The notes: a model not told the origin generated them from the letters alone. DNA of 45,308 nucleotides from Opitutaceae bacterium (GCA_016794725.1 JAEUGZ010000222.1:1-45308); one strand, 5' to 3'; shown: positions 26,831-36,700, numbered from the stretch's first letter. Numbers and translations: made by a program.

Positions 26831-28348
26831 ATGAACCCGGCCAAGATCACCATTGTGGTGCTGGATCGGTCGGCACCCGATCTCGCGGCCTTGTCAGACG
26901 CGGTCAGGCAGGGAGGCTATCGCGTGCTGGTGGCGACGACGGCGGCGCAGGTCGAGCGGCAGGTGGCGCAGGATCCGGTGAACCTGGTGGTGAAGGGCTT
27001 TGAGGCGGGGAAGGTCAATGCGCTGGCGCTGATGCGCCGCGTGCGGGCGATTTCCCGGGACACCGAGTTTGTCCTGTGTGGGCGCGGAGGGAGCATTTCC
27101 GACGCAGTGGAGGCGATTCATCAGGGCGCGTGCGATTACCTGGCCAAGCCGGTCGCGCCGGCTGCCTTGCTGGAGGCGGTGCGTCGCGCGCTGGACCGGC
27201 AGGCGCTGGTGGCCGAGGACCCCAAGCTCCGTCTGAGCCTGCGCCGCCGGAGTGAACCGGATGTATTTGTCGGCACCAGTACACGGATGCGGGCGCTGGC
27301 GGCGACCCTGGCGGAAGTGGCGTCGACCCAGGTGCCGGTGTTGGTGACGGGTGAAAGCGGAACGGGCAAGGAGTTGATTGCCCGGTCCCTGCATGATCGT
27401 AGCGGACGCAGTGAAGGTCCCTTCATTGCGATCAACTGTGCGGGACTGCCGGATGCGCTGATCGAGACCGAGCTGTTCGGGCACGTGCGGGGTGCCTTCA
27501 CCGGTGCGATCAAGGACCGTGCGGGTGCGTTCAAGCTCGCGGAGGGAGGGACCCTGTTTCTCGACGAGATCGGCGATCTGGCGGCGAAAGGGCAGGGTGA
27601 TTTGCTGCGCGTGCTCGACGATGGGGTGTACCGCCCGGTGGGCAGCTCCAAGGCGGAGCGCGCCAATGTGCGGATTGTCGCGGCGACCAACCGCGATTTG
27701 GCGGGCTGGTCGAATGAAGGTCGATTCCGGTCCGACCTGCTCTATCGGCTGAATATCGTGGAAATGCGGCTTCCGCCCCTGCGGGAACGACCGGAGGATA
27801 TCCCGGCCCTGGTGGAATCCTTTAATTTGCACTTCAGTGCTCGCCACCAGCGCAACCCGAAGGTGTTTTCGTCGGAGTTCATGGAGCGGCTGGCCCGCTA
27901 CCCCTGGCCGGGGAATATCCGGCAGCTCCGCAATTTGATTGAGCGGCTGATCGTCACCGTGCGGGAGAGCCGGATTGGCGAGGAGTATGCCCCGCCGGTC
28001 GACTCCTGGGTGGAGGGGGGGGCGTATCGTGTGCAGGCAGCGGGATCTTCGATTTCCGCCCTGCCGGGTCCGAGACCGCGGTCCGAGCCCGTTCCGAATC
28101 GCATGGGGACATCGCGGGAAGGACTGGATTCGTCGGGTGTGTTGCTGGAGGTGCGCCCGGGCATGACGTTGCAGCAGATCGAAGATGCCACCATCCGGCG
28201 CGTGCTGGAGCGGGTGACCTCGCGTCGGGACGACGCCGCGCGGCAGTTGGGCATCAGCCGCCGGACCCTGCAGTACAAGCTGCGGAGAATGGCGGCAGGC
28301 GACCGCGCGGATGCTGCGACTGGAGCCGGGCCCCGTGCTGAACGTTGA
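26831..28348 (+). CDS. Sigma-54-dependent NtrC-family activator with degenerate receiver domain
   Basis: This 505-residue protein has the NtrC layout: receiver-like domain (about 1-120), AAA+ sigma-54 activation domain (about 145-385), and a Fis-type DNA-binding helix-turn-helix (about 455-490, 'RRDDAARQLGISRRTLQYKL'). The AAA+ domain is intact: Walker A 'TGESGTGK' (173-180), the sigma-54-contact loop 'GAFTGA' (221-226) and Walker B 'TLFLDEIGDL' (241-250). The receiver is not: the phospho-accepting aspartate is replaced, with 'NLVVKGFEAG' placing Lys near position 55, although the switch lysine in 'YLAKPV' is kept. It is therefore probably not controlled by normal phosphorylation. The start at 26831 has GAAAGG 8 bases upstream. 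It is divergent from the SulP-Ehr operon; that this operon is its target is only a guess. Confidence 0.92.
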   Translation: MNPAKITIVVLDRSAPDLAALSDAVRQGGYRVLVATTAAQVERQVAQDPVNLVVKGFEAGKVNALALMRRVRAISRDTEFVLCGRGGSISDAVEAIHQGACDYLAKPVAPAALLEAVRRALDRQALVAEDPKLRLSLRRRSEPDVFVGTSTRMRALAATLAEVASTQVPVLVTGESGTGKELIARSLHDRSGRSEGPFIAINCAGLPDALIETELFGHVRGAFTGAIKDRAGAFKLAEGGTLFLDEIGDLAAKGQGDLLRVLDDGVYRPVGSSKAERANVRIVAATNRDLAGWSNEGRFRSDLLYRLNIVEMRLPPLRERPEDIPALVESFNLHFSARHQRNPKVFSSEFMERLARYPWPGNIRQLRNLIERLIVTVRESRIGEEYAPPVDSWVEGGAYRVQAAGSSISALPGPRPRSEPVPNRMGTSREGLDSSGVLLEVRPGMTLQQIEDATIRRVLERVTSRRDDAARQLGISRRTLQYKLRRMAAGDRADAATGAGPRAER

Positions 28349-28415
28349 GCCGTCGGGTTGAGGCCTGCGGCTGTTTTGCCGCCGCTCCGCGCTTGCGCCG
28401 AATCGGGACTCGGCA

Positions 28416-29903
28416 ATGGTTCCCGACTCCCCCATGGCCTCGAACCGTCTTCACCTTCGTTCCTCCACGGCCGGCGCGGTCTTCGCCGCCCTGCTGGTTT
28501 CGACCCACCTCCCTGTATCCGCCCAAGCGGTGCGCACCGGCCGCATTGCGGCGGTGTATGCGGAAAATTGTGCCAGCTGTCATGGTGACAAGATGCAGGG
28601 CGCCCAGGCGCCCTCCATGCTGGACGACATCTGGATCAATGGGGGCGACGATGAGAGCCTAGCCCGCAGCATCCGCAATGGATTTCCCGACAAGGGCATG
28701 CCGGCCTGGGGCGAGAAGATCGCCGAAAAGGAAATCCGCGCCATGGTCATTTACATGCGGGAGCAGCGGGCGCTGTTTCAAAATGGCCAGCTCGAATTCA
28801 CCAAGCCGAAGGATTCGGTCACGGCCAAGAGTTTCCTCCACGATTACCAGGTGAACACCTGGGTGGGCGACCTCAACGAGCCGTGGTCGCTGTGTTTTCT
28901 CCCGGACGGTCGGGCGTTGGTGACGGAGAAGAAGGGCAATCTCTTCGTGATTGAGAACGGGAAGCTCCAGTCCAAACCCGTGCGCGGCCTGCCCGACATC
29001 GACACCGGTGGCCAGGCGGGTCTTTTTGATGTCGTGCCGCATCCCCGGTACGCAGAGAACGGCTGGCTCTACCTCGCGTTCAGCGACCTGAAGAAAAACG
29101 CGGACGGAGCGAGCGTCAGCCTGACCCGCATCATTCGAGGCAAACTGGTGGACGGGGCGCTGACCGAGCAGCAGACGATTTTTCAGGCTCCGGTGGAGCA
29201 GTACCGTCCGGCGGGCGGGGTGCACTTTGGCGGGCGCATCGTCTTCGACCAGGCGGGCTACCTCTTCTTCACGATCGGCGAGCGCGGGCAGCAGGCCCAT
29301 GCCCAGGATGTGGGACGCCCGAATGGCAAGGTGCATCGTCTCCACGACGACGGCCGCGTGCCGGCGGACAATCCCTTTGTCAATGATCCCACGGCCATGG
29401 CGTCGATCTGGAGCTACGGGCATCGCAATCCCCAGGGCCTGGCGCTCCATCCGGAGACCGGGCAGCTGTTCGATGTCGAGCATGGTCCGCGCGGGGGCGA
29501 CGAACTCAATTGGGTGCAAAAGGGACGGAACTATGGCTGGCCGGTGATCAGCTATGGCATGAACTACGACGGCTCGACCTTGACCGAACTCACCGCCAAG
29601 GAAGGAATGGAGCAGCCGGTGGTGTACTGGGTGCCGTCGCTCGCGGTCTGCGGGATGAATTTTTACACCGGCAGTGAATTCCCGAAATGGAAGAACCACC
29701 TCTTCCTCGCCTCGCTGGCGGCGCAGGAGTTGCGTCGACTGGAGGTCGTCAATGGCAAGGTGGTCTACCAGGAAATCATCTTCAAGAACCTCGGACGTAT
29801 CCGTCACGTCATTGGCGGACCCGACGGCGCCCTGTACGTGCTGCTGCCCAACCGCATCGCCCGCCTCTCGGCGGCGTCGACCCAGGTGACGTCGGCACGC
29901 TAA
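28416..29903 (+). CDS. Cytochrome c-PQQ-dependent sugar dehydrogenase fusion
   Basis: This 495-residue exported protein starts with a signal peptide (hydrophobic core 'GAVFAALLVSTHLPVSAQA'), followed by a class I cytochrome c domain with the haem motif CASCH near residue 52 and a downstream methionine in 'GFPDKGMPAWG' that can be the axial ligand. The rest, from about residue 145, is a soluble-type PQQ glucose/aldose sugar dehydrogenase beta-propeller: 'LNEPWSLCFLPDGRALVTEK', 'GGQAGLFDVVPHPRY', 'SYGHRNPQGLALHPETGQL' and 'HGPRGGDELNW' are typical. Fusion implies that electrons pass from PQQ to the haem in the same chain and then to the periplasmic respiratory pool. The start at 28416 has GGGA about 7 bases upstream; 28434 is an alternative. 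No PQQ biosynthesis gene is nearby. The last codons are part of the first unit of a 170-bp tandem repeat. Confidence 0.9.
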   Translation: MVPDSPMASNRLHLRSSTAGAVFAALLVSTHLPVSAQAVRTGRIAAVYAENCASCHGDKMQGAQAPSMLDDIWINGGDDESLARSIRNGFPDKGMPAWGEKIAEKEIRAMVIYMREQRALFQNGQLEFTKPKDSVTAKSFLHDYQVNTWVGDLNEPWSLCFLPDGRALVTEKKGNLFVIENGKLQSKPVRGLPDIDTGGQAGLFDVVPHPRYAENGWLYLAFSDLKKNADGASVSLTRIIRGKLVDGALTEQQTIFQAPVEQYRPAGGVHFGGRIVFDQAGYLFFTIGERGQQAHAQDVGRPNGKVHRLHDDGRVPADNPFVNDPTAMASIWSYGHRNPQGLALHPETGQLFDVEHGPRGGDELNWVQKGRNYGWPVISYGMNYDGSTLTELTAKEGMEQPVVYWVPSLAVCGMNFYTGSEFPKWKNHLFLASLAAQELRRLEVVNGKVVYQEIIFKNLGRIRHVIGGPDGALYVLLPNRIARLSAASTQVTSAR

Positions 29904-30395
29904 CGGGTCGCAGTTGCTCCCGCGAAGCCGGGCCAAGGCGTTGGGTTCACGCAAAAGCGCGAAGGCGCAAAGGGATGGATGGCGTGGGATGGAAATCCCA
30001 ACCAATGATCGCCTCTTTGATCGTCTCTGCGGCTTCGCGTGAGACCAGTCCGGAAGTGACGTCGGCACGCTGAAGGAACAAAGTCACTCCCGCAAAGCCG
30101 GGCCTAGGCATTGGATTCACGCGAAGGCGCGAAGGCGCAAAGGGACGAGTGGTATTGGATGGAAATCCCAAACCATGATCGCCTCTTTGATCGTCTCCGC
30201 GACTTCGCGTGAGACCAGTCCGGAAGTGACGTCGGCACCCTGAAGGATCAAAGTCACTCCCGCAAAACCGGGCCAAGGCGTTGGGTTCACGCAAAAGCGC
30301 GAAGGCGCAAAGGGATGGATGGCGTGGGATGGAAATCCCAACCAATGATCGCCTCTTTGATCGTCTCCGCGGCTTCGCGTGAGACCAGTCCGGAT
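29886..30395. repeat. Three tandem 170-bp direct repeats
   Basis: Units 29886-30055, 30056-30225 and 30226-30395 each begin GTGACGTCGGCAC and end CAGTCCGGA, with only scattered base differences. Each contains a run of the 'GCGAAGGCGCAAAGG' type, a TGGGAT-GGAA-ATCCCA hairpin and, near its end, CTTCGCGTGA; in unit 2 this pairs perfectly with TCACGCGAAG at 30117-30126. Unit 1 starts inside the PQQ dehydrogenase gene, so its last five codons and stop belong to the repeat. The units have no spacers, so this is not a CRISPR array. Confidence 0.93.
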
Positions 30396-30419
30396 TGGTT
30401 TGCGTGCGCGGGACCGACC

Positions 30420-31907
30420 TCAGTGCGATTCGAGGTGGCTGGTCAGCGTGTGCCACTCGAGCACCTCCTGGAGCAGCGCGTGTTCGGTGCGGGCGACGAT
30501 CTTTTCGAGACTGTTCCAGGTCTGGCTGACGCCGATCTGGATGCGGGCGCGTTCGAGGACATGGCGCATCTCCCGGTAGCGGGCGACGCGGCGATGCAGG
30601 TCATTGATCGAGATGAAGGACATGAAGGCCGCCGCGACCACGGGCAGGGAGATGGGCAGGAAATAGTAGAACCACTGCTCGCCCACGGCCGGGAACCAGG
30701 CGAGGTGCCAGGTGTGGTCGATCGCGTAGGCCGCGGTGCAGACGATGGCGAGCAGGGTGGCGGCCGCGAAACCAAAGCGCAGCCGGGCGAGCTGGGGAAG
30801 CGCCTGGGAAAGACGTCGCTGGTAGTAACCCAGCTGATCATCGATCCGATCCGCGAGGTACCGCTCCTTGAAAACGGACATGGGCACCGGACGGGCGTTG
30901 GCGGCGCGGCGGTGCAGCGTCTGCAGGGTTCGGGCGAGCTGGCGGATCTCCGGGAGCTCCAAATTTTCAAACATCGCGGCGGCGCGTGGGAGTCCCCAGG
31001 TGGCCAGGGAGGAACGCCCGAGCTCGGCCGCGAGCCGGCACCGGACCCAGTTGTGCTGGGCGCGGTAGTGACGAATGGCCAGAGCCACCAGCAACGCACC
31101 CACCACGCAGACCAGCTTGATCCAAGGGAGGATCGCGATGTGGAGGCTGAAGGCCAGCGCCGCGGCCGCGACCAAGGTGGCGGCCACGTGCAGGAGCACG
31201 GTTGAACCGATCAAGCGACGAAAGTGCGGGGCACTTTGCGTGGCCGCATGGTCGGCCGCTTTCTGAAACTGGAACACCACAGCCGGAGCCTCGAATGGAT
31301 TGGCCGCCGCGTAGGCTGACTCCGGAGCCGCCGGCAGCGAGTTGAGGAAATCAAGTTCGTGGTCGCGCGAAGTGAACGCGTCAAACTGCTCCCGACGCAG
31401 GGCACCGGACGTGGCGTCGATGATGAGCAGCGGCTTTTTCAAGTCACGTGCGTAGGCGATCACATCCGCGGTTCCTCCCTTGCCGCGGGCGGCTTCGCCG
31501 TCCCAGACCGCGAGGAGCACATCGCACGCGTGGACCGTCTCCATGCCGGCGTCGAGGTAGGCGTCCTCTCGCTCCCCATTCTCTGCAATCACCCGAACCT
31601 GCTCAGCCTGCGGCAGGAGGGACTCGACCGTCTTCCAGTCGGCTTCTGAGAAATCCTTGCGAAACTCTGCCGCCGGCAAGGGAAGCACGCAGTGCCAGGC
31701 CAGTTTGAGGGCGAGGGCCTGGCGGGTGAACAACACGTCGCCGCCGGCGGCGATCGACGACAGGGCGATCCACTCGCCCGTCCCGTCCTCCTTGAGCGAG
31801 CGCAGGGCCGATTCCAGCGAAGCCGCGATGAGGGCCGGGTTGGCCAGATTCCGATGTCCCGTGAACCCGACAACGTGGAACAACGGCAAAGGGTTGGGAG
31901 AGCTCAT
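30420..31907 (-). CDS. SLOG (TRPM/LSDAT-type) sensor domain fused to SLATT-like membrane domain
   Basis: This 495-residue protein combines a nucleotide-ligand sensor with a membrane effector. Residues ~8-165 have the prokaryotic SLOG/LSDAT pattern: 'VVGFTGHRNL' (12-21), 'LSSIAAGGDVL' (49-59) and 'AVWDGEAARGKGGTADV' (133-149), a Rossmann-like pocket related to that of TRPM channels and the SLOG domain of Thoeris ThsA. The C-terminal half has two pairs of helices (about 233-258, 262-280, 375-396, 412-434) and, before the second pair, 'KERYLADRIDDQLGYYQRRL', typical of the SLATT family, which is thought to form membrane pores in conflict systems. The ATG at 31907 is chosen because the SLOG domain begins right after it; the open frame starts at 31949. 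It is divergent from the SIR2-TIR gene. The domain calls are by pattern; a nucleotide-gated pore role is inferred. Confidence 0.82.
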   Translation of the reverse strand: MSSPNPLPLFHVVGFTGHRNLANPALIAASLESALRSLKEDGTGEWIALSSIAAGGDVLFTRQALALKLAWHCVLPLPAAEFRKDFSEADWKTVESLLPQAEQVRVIAENGEREDAYLDAGMETVHACDVLLAVWDGEAARGKGGTADVIAYARDLKKPLLIIDATSGALRREQFDAFTSRDHELDFLNSLPAAPESAYAAANPFEAPAVVFQFQKAADHAATQSAPHFRRLIGSTVLLHVAATLVAAAALAFSLHIAILPWIKLVCVVGALLVALAIRHYRAQHNWVRCRLAAELGRSSLATWGLPRAAAMFENLELPEIRQLARTLQTLHRRAANARPVPMSVFKERYLADRIDDQLGYYQRRLSQALPQLARLRFGFAAATLLAIVCTAAYAIDHTWHLAWFPAVGEQWFYYFLPISLPVVAAAFMSFISINDLHRRVARYREMRHVLERARIQIGVSQTWNSLEKIVARTEHALLQEVLEWHTLTSHLESH

Positions 31908-32265
31908 GCGGCGGGCGCGGATTGCACCCGGCACCGCGAATGCCGTCAACGGTGAAGCCGGAGACAGGTACGGAGGTCAGCGCGAAGACGCAAAGGCGTG
32001 AAGGTCGAACGCGAAGGAAAAGGCACGGGATGGGTGTCGGGCCCGGATGGGGAACGAGTTTCATGCTCCTTTCGGCTCGCCAAGTCTGTGCGGAGCGGTC
32101 TCTTAGGGGGCTGTCCAATCTCTGTCTCGTCTTGAATCGTTTCCAGCGCAGTCAGACATAGGTTCGGCTTTCCATGTTGTCGGTGCATCTCAAACTCTCC
32201 GGTTGGCCCGAGGGGCTTTGCCGTCGTCGGGGTGAAGCATGGGCGGCGAACGGTGGAGTAACACC
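31908..32265. other. Divergent gap between SLOG-SLATT and SIR2-TIR genes
   Basis: These ~360 bases hold no supported gene and must contain both divergent promoters. A degenerate copy of the 'GCGAAGGCGCAAAGG' repeat lies at 31977-32018. Around 32060-32200 the sequence is less GC-rich ('CTTGAATCGTTTCCAGCG', 'CAGACATAGGTTCGGC'), the best promoter candidate. I could not fix a specific site. Confidence 0.5.
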
Positions 32266-33672
32266 ATGATCCAGCCTGATTCCGCACCCGGCGGTGGGTC
32301 GGTCGCCACATTGCTCGACGATGATGCGTGGGATGACCTTCTTAACTATATCGAGGAGAAACGGGTCATTCCCATCGTGGGTCCGGAACTGCTTCGGGTC
32401 GAAGTCGACGGAGGGTCCCGGTTGCTTTACGAGTGGCTCGCGGAAAAGCTGGCGGCCCGGCTGGCGGTGGACCTGCGGTCGCTGCCGCAGCCCTACACCC
32501 TGAACGACGTGGTCTGCTGGTTCCTCGCGTCGCGCGGCCGGCGCGAAGAGGCCTACACCCGGCTTCGCACCATTCTGCGGGAGACGACTTTTGCGGTGCC
32601 GCGGGCCCTTCGGCAGCTGGCGCAGATCACGGATTTCGACCTGTTCATCACCACGACATTCGACCCGCTGCTCGAGCAGGCGATCAATGCGGAACGATTT
32701 GCCGGCGCGGCGTCGACGGAGGTCATCGCCTATTCGCCGAATCGCGTGGCGGACCTCACGGTCGAGCGGGAGCAGCAGACCCGCCCCGTCGTCTACCACC
32801 TGCTCGGCCGGCTGTCGGCCTCGCCCACCTATGTCATCTCCGACGAGGACACCCTCGAATTCGTCTGCGCGCTGCAAAGCGAGCACCTCACCCCGGAGAA
32901 GCTCTTTCACGAACTGGAGCACAACCACCTCCTGCTCATCGGCAGCAATTTTTCCAACTGGCTGGCCCGGCTCTTCCTGCGCATGGCGAAGCGCCGCCGG
33001 CTCTCGGATCCGCGCGAGGTCGGTGAAATCGTGGCCGACAGCCAGTCCCTGCAGGACCAGCGCCTGATGGCTTTCCTCCAACAGGTCAGCGTGCGCACCC
33101 GGGTCTACTCGGGCGCGGAGAAATTTGTCGAGGAGCTGCACACCCGGTGGATGCGCCGGCGGGGGCGCGACTCCGCCGCGGCGGCGCCCGCTGTATCTGC
33201 CCAGCCCCTGCGTTTTCTCCCCCCGGAGCGGGAGATGCCGGAAAACGCGGTGTTCATCAGCTACGCCCGCGAGGACCTGGCGGCGGTGCAGAAGCTGAAG
33301 GCGGGGCTCGATGCGGCCGAGGTGACGACCTGGTTCGACATGGACCGGCTGGAGGGTGGCGATGACTATGACCGGAAGATCCGCCAGAACATCGCCCGCT
33401 GCGCCTACTTCGTGCCGGTGATCTCGGCCACCACCCAGCGTCGGCTGGAGGCCTACTTCCGGCGCGAGTGGAGCTACGCTGTCGACCGCGTGCGCAACTT
33501 CGCCGAGGGGGCCGTCTTCATCCTGCCGGTGTGCATCGACGCCACCCCGGAGTCCGGCGCTCTCGTGCCCGAGCGCTTCACGGCGGTGCACTTCACCCGC
33601 CTGCCGGGCGGAGAGGTGACCCCGGAGTTCTCCCGCCGGCTGAAGGAGTTGATTGCCGCGCGACCCCGCTAG
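32266..33672 (+). CDS. SIR2-like domain fused to C-terminal TIR domain
   Basis: This 468-residue protein (477 if started at 32239) has two NAD-linked domains. Residues ~20-295 look like a prokaryotic SIR2-like domain: 'RVIPIVGPELL' (33-43), 'FDLFITTTFDPLLEQA' (124-139), 'VVYHLLGRLSASPTYVISDE' around H178, and 'HLLLIGSNFSNWLARLFLRM' (221-240). The usual TTN-(Y/F)-D asparagine is Thr here, so NADase activity is uncertain. Residues ~327-468 are a TIR domain: 'AVFISYAREDL' (328-338), 'TTWFDMDRLEGGDDYD' (354-369) and 'YFRREWSYA' with the candidate catalytic Glu at 401. The start at 32266 is preferred because GGAG lies 7 bases before it. The nSTAND NTPase gene follows 70 bases downstream, probably in one operon; the SLOG-SLATT gene is divergent. 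A role as effector or signal maker in anti-phage defence is inferred from domains. Confidence 0.88.
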   Translation: MIQPDSAPGGGSVATLLDDDAWDDLLNYIEEKRVIPIVGPELLRVEVDGGSRLLYEWLAEKLAARLAVDLRSLPQPYTLNDVVCWFLASRGRREEAYTRLRTILRETTFAVPRALRQLAQITDFDLFITTTFDPLLEQAINAERFAGAASTEVIAYSPNRVADLTVEREQQTRPVVYHLLGRLSASPTYVISDEDTLEFVCALQSEHLTPEKLFHELEHNHLLLIGSNFSNWLARLFLRMAKRRRLSDPREVGEIVADSQSLQDQRLMAFLQQVSVRTRVYSGAEKFVEELHTRWMRRRGRDSAAAAPAVSAQPLRFLPPEREMPENAVFISYAREDLAAVQKLKAGLDAAEVTTWFDMDRLEGGDDYDRKIRQNIARCAYFVPVISATTQRRLEAYFRREWSYAVDRVRNFAEGAVFILPVCIDATPESGALVPERFTAVHFTRLPGGEVTPEFSRRLKELIAARPR

Positions 33673-33742
33673 CCGCTCCAGAGCAAAATTCCCTGCTTGG
33701 AAGGTCGAATGATCCATCCGGCCCCCTGACTTCCCACCCTAC

Positions 33743-36700
33743 GTGAACCCCCGCCCGCCCGCCCCTCCCTTGACCGTCGAGCGTTCCACGTCCGTCGACA
33801 CGACCCATCCGTGGCTGGGGCTGGCCTCGTTCACGGAGGAGACCCGGGCGTACTTTCACGGTCGCGACGAGGAGGTGGCGGAGCTCGGGCGGCGCGTGCA
33901 GCGCAAGCTGCTGACCATCCTCTTCGGCCAGTCGGGCCTGGGCAAGACCTCGATCCTCCGGGCCGGGCTGGTGCCGCGCCTGCGGCCCGAGGGGTACTGT
34001 CCCGTGTATGTGAGGATTGACTACAGCCGGGAGTCGGCGGCCCCGTCCGAGCAGATCAAGCAGGCCATTCTCCGGACCACGAGGGCGGCGGGACACTGGA
34101 CGCAGGCGGGGGTTTCGACCGCGGGTGAGTCGCTCTGGGAATTCCTCCATCACCGGGACGACGTCTTGAAGGACGCGGACGGCCGCACCCTCGTGCCGCT
34201 GCTGATCTTCGACCAGTTCGAGGAGATTTTCACCCTTGCGCAGACGGACGATTTTGGCCGCCAGCGCGCGGCGCAGTTCATTGAGGACTTGGCGGACCTG
34301 GTCGAGAACCGGCCGCCGCGGGCCCTGGAGGCCAAGCTCGAGAAGGATGAGGCCGATCTGGAACGGTTTGATTTTACCCGGGCCGACTACCGCCTGCTGA
34401 TCGCGCTGCGAGAGGACTACCTCGCCCACCTCGAGGGGCTGAAGGCACAGATGCCGTCGGTCACGCAGAACCGCATGCGCCTGGCCCGCATGACCGGACC
34501 CCAGGCGATCACGGCGGTGACGGGCCCGGGCGGCGCCCTGGTCAGCGCGGAGGTGGCGGCGGCGATCGTTCGGTTCGTCGCCGGCGGGGCGGAGCTCGAG
34601 CGGGCCGAGGTGGAGCCTTCGCTGCTCAGCCTGATCTGCCGGGAACTGAACAGCGCGCGTCAGGTCGGGGGGCATGCGACGATCTCCGCCGATCTGCTGG
34701 CGGGATCGCGTGAAACGATTTTGACCGAGTTCTACCGTCGCGCCCTCGCGGACCAGCCGGAAGGCGTGCGCACGTTCATCGAGGACGAGCTCCTGACTGA
34801 TTCCGGCTATCGCGAGAGCATCGCCGAGGAGCGGGTGAAGAAGGCCTTTGCCGCGGCCGGCGCCTCGGCGGAGGCTCTCGCGGTGCTGGTCGACCGCCGG
34901 CTGCTGCGGGTGGAGGATCGCCTCGACCTGCGTCGGGTGGAGCTGACCCACGACGTGTTGTGCGGCGTGGTCCGTTCCAGTCGCGATGTGCGTCAGGAAC
35001 GCGAGGCCCGGGCGGCCGAGGCGCGGCGCCGGGAGGAGACGGAGGCCCAGCTCGCCGGCGCACGGGCCCAGGAGGCCGCCGCCCGGGCGGCGGCGGTGCG
35101 CGCCCGCCTCGTGGCCGCCGTCTGCACCGTGCTGGCGGTGGGGGCGCTGGGCGCGGCCGTCTGGGGGTACGTCAATTTCCGCCGGGCCCGGCAGGCTGAG
35201 GAGCGCGTCGCGATGGAGCGCGACCGCGCGCAGCTTTCGCGGGGTGAGGCGGAGAAGCTGGTTACGTTCCTTCTCGACGACCTTTACACGCAGCTTGAGC
35301 CAACCGGCCGGATTGAGATTGTCAGTGGGCTGGCGCGCCGGGCCCTCGCCTACTTCGATGCTCTGCCGCCGGAGCTGCGGAACGACCAGAGCGACCGCTA
35401 CCGGGCCATTGCACTGGGCCGGCTCGGTGCGGCGCTGTCGCTCCAGGGCAAGACCCGCGAGGCGGAAACCCCGTTGCAGGAGGCGGAGGCGCTGTTTTCG
35501 CAACTCTCGGCGTCGGGAAAGACCACGCCGGAGGTGATTGTCGGACTGGCCGCCGTGATCCGGCAGCAGAGTCGCAACGCCTACAGCCAGAATCGCCCGA
35601 TCGCGTCGGTCGAACTGGGGCGGCGCGGGCTCGCTCTGATTGACGCTCCTGGCTCGAGTCCCGGGGCTCCGCCGGCTTTTCGGATCGAGCGCGGACGCCA
35701 GCTGATGAACCTCGGATTTGTGCTCATGCGGGATCGTAATCTCTCCGAGGCGCTGGAGAAGCTGGAGCGGGCGCGGGAGGCTTTTCAGGCCTTGATGGAA
35801 ATCGATGAATCGCGGCAACGCGCCCGCGTGCAGTACGGCGAAACGGTCGCCTGGCTGGTCGAGACCCTGCGCAGCCTGGGGCGCGCCGGAGAATCGACCC
35901 GGTACCTGACCGAGGCGATCCCGATCGCCGATCAGGCGGTCAAGGCCGAGGCGGGAAATCTCGGGGCCCTCCGCTCGCGCGCCCTGCTCAGCAGCCGGGT
36001 GGGGCTCATGGCGATGGATCAGAATGATTTTGTCGGCGCGGAAAAGAGCGCCCGGGAAACCGCGGCGGACTGGGTCGAATACCTCCGGTTCGATCCGTCC
36101 AATGACGCCGCCCGCAACAACCGCCGGGTCGCGTTGAGCCTGGTGGCCAGCGCGATGGCGAGCCAGGGGCGGCTCCAGGAGGCGATCCGCCAGTCGCGCG
36201 AAAACGTCCGGGATGCGATTGCCGAGGGCGGTTCTCCCAGCACGCTCCGCGGCACCGCGTTTGAGACCGGTGTGACGGAGAATCTCGACGCGGAGCTCAA
36301 TGCGGGGGGAGACATCGAGGCGGCCCTGGCGCCCGGCCGCCGGTTGCGCGCGCTCGCCAGTGCGCAGGTGGATCCGGAGAGCTACTTCCGCCTCGTGCTG
36401 CCGGCTTGGGATGACAGCGTGAAATCCGAGTACCTGCTGGGTGCGGGTCGGGTGGCCGAGGCCCTGGCGCTGGCCGCCTCCGTTCGGGAAAGACTGACCG
36501 CGCTGAAGCCCGTTTCCGGGTCGGAGATGCAGGCGCAGACTTGGTTGATGGACACCTGCAACCGGGTCAAGGTATCCAGTTTGCTCGTCCTTCGTCGCTG
36601 GGCCGAGGCGGTGACCCCGGCCCGCGAGCTCGTGCGGGGTCGGCCCCATCCCGATGACAAGTCCAAACGCGCCCTGGACGACCTCGCCAGCGATCGCGCC

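Noticed and set aside
29886-30395. CRISPR array
   Set aside because: Units are 170 bp, directly abutting, with no unique spacers and no cas genes.
29947-30456. Open frames across the 170-bp repeats
   Set aside because: They arise from repeat units in different frames, have no start signal, and encode repeated Arg/Pro/Ser strings without a domain.
32152-33717. Minus-strand open frame of 521 codons opposite the SIR2-TIR gene
   Set aside because: No motif in the antisense product; the plus-strand gene has two clear domains and a ribosome-binding site.
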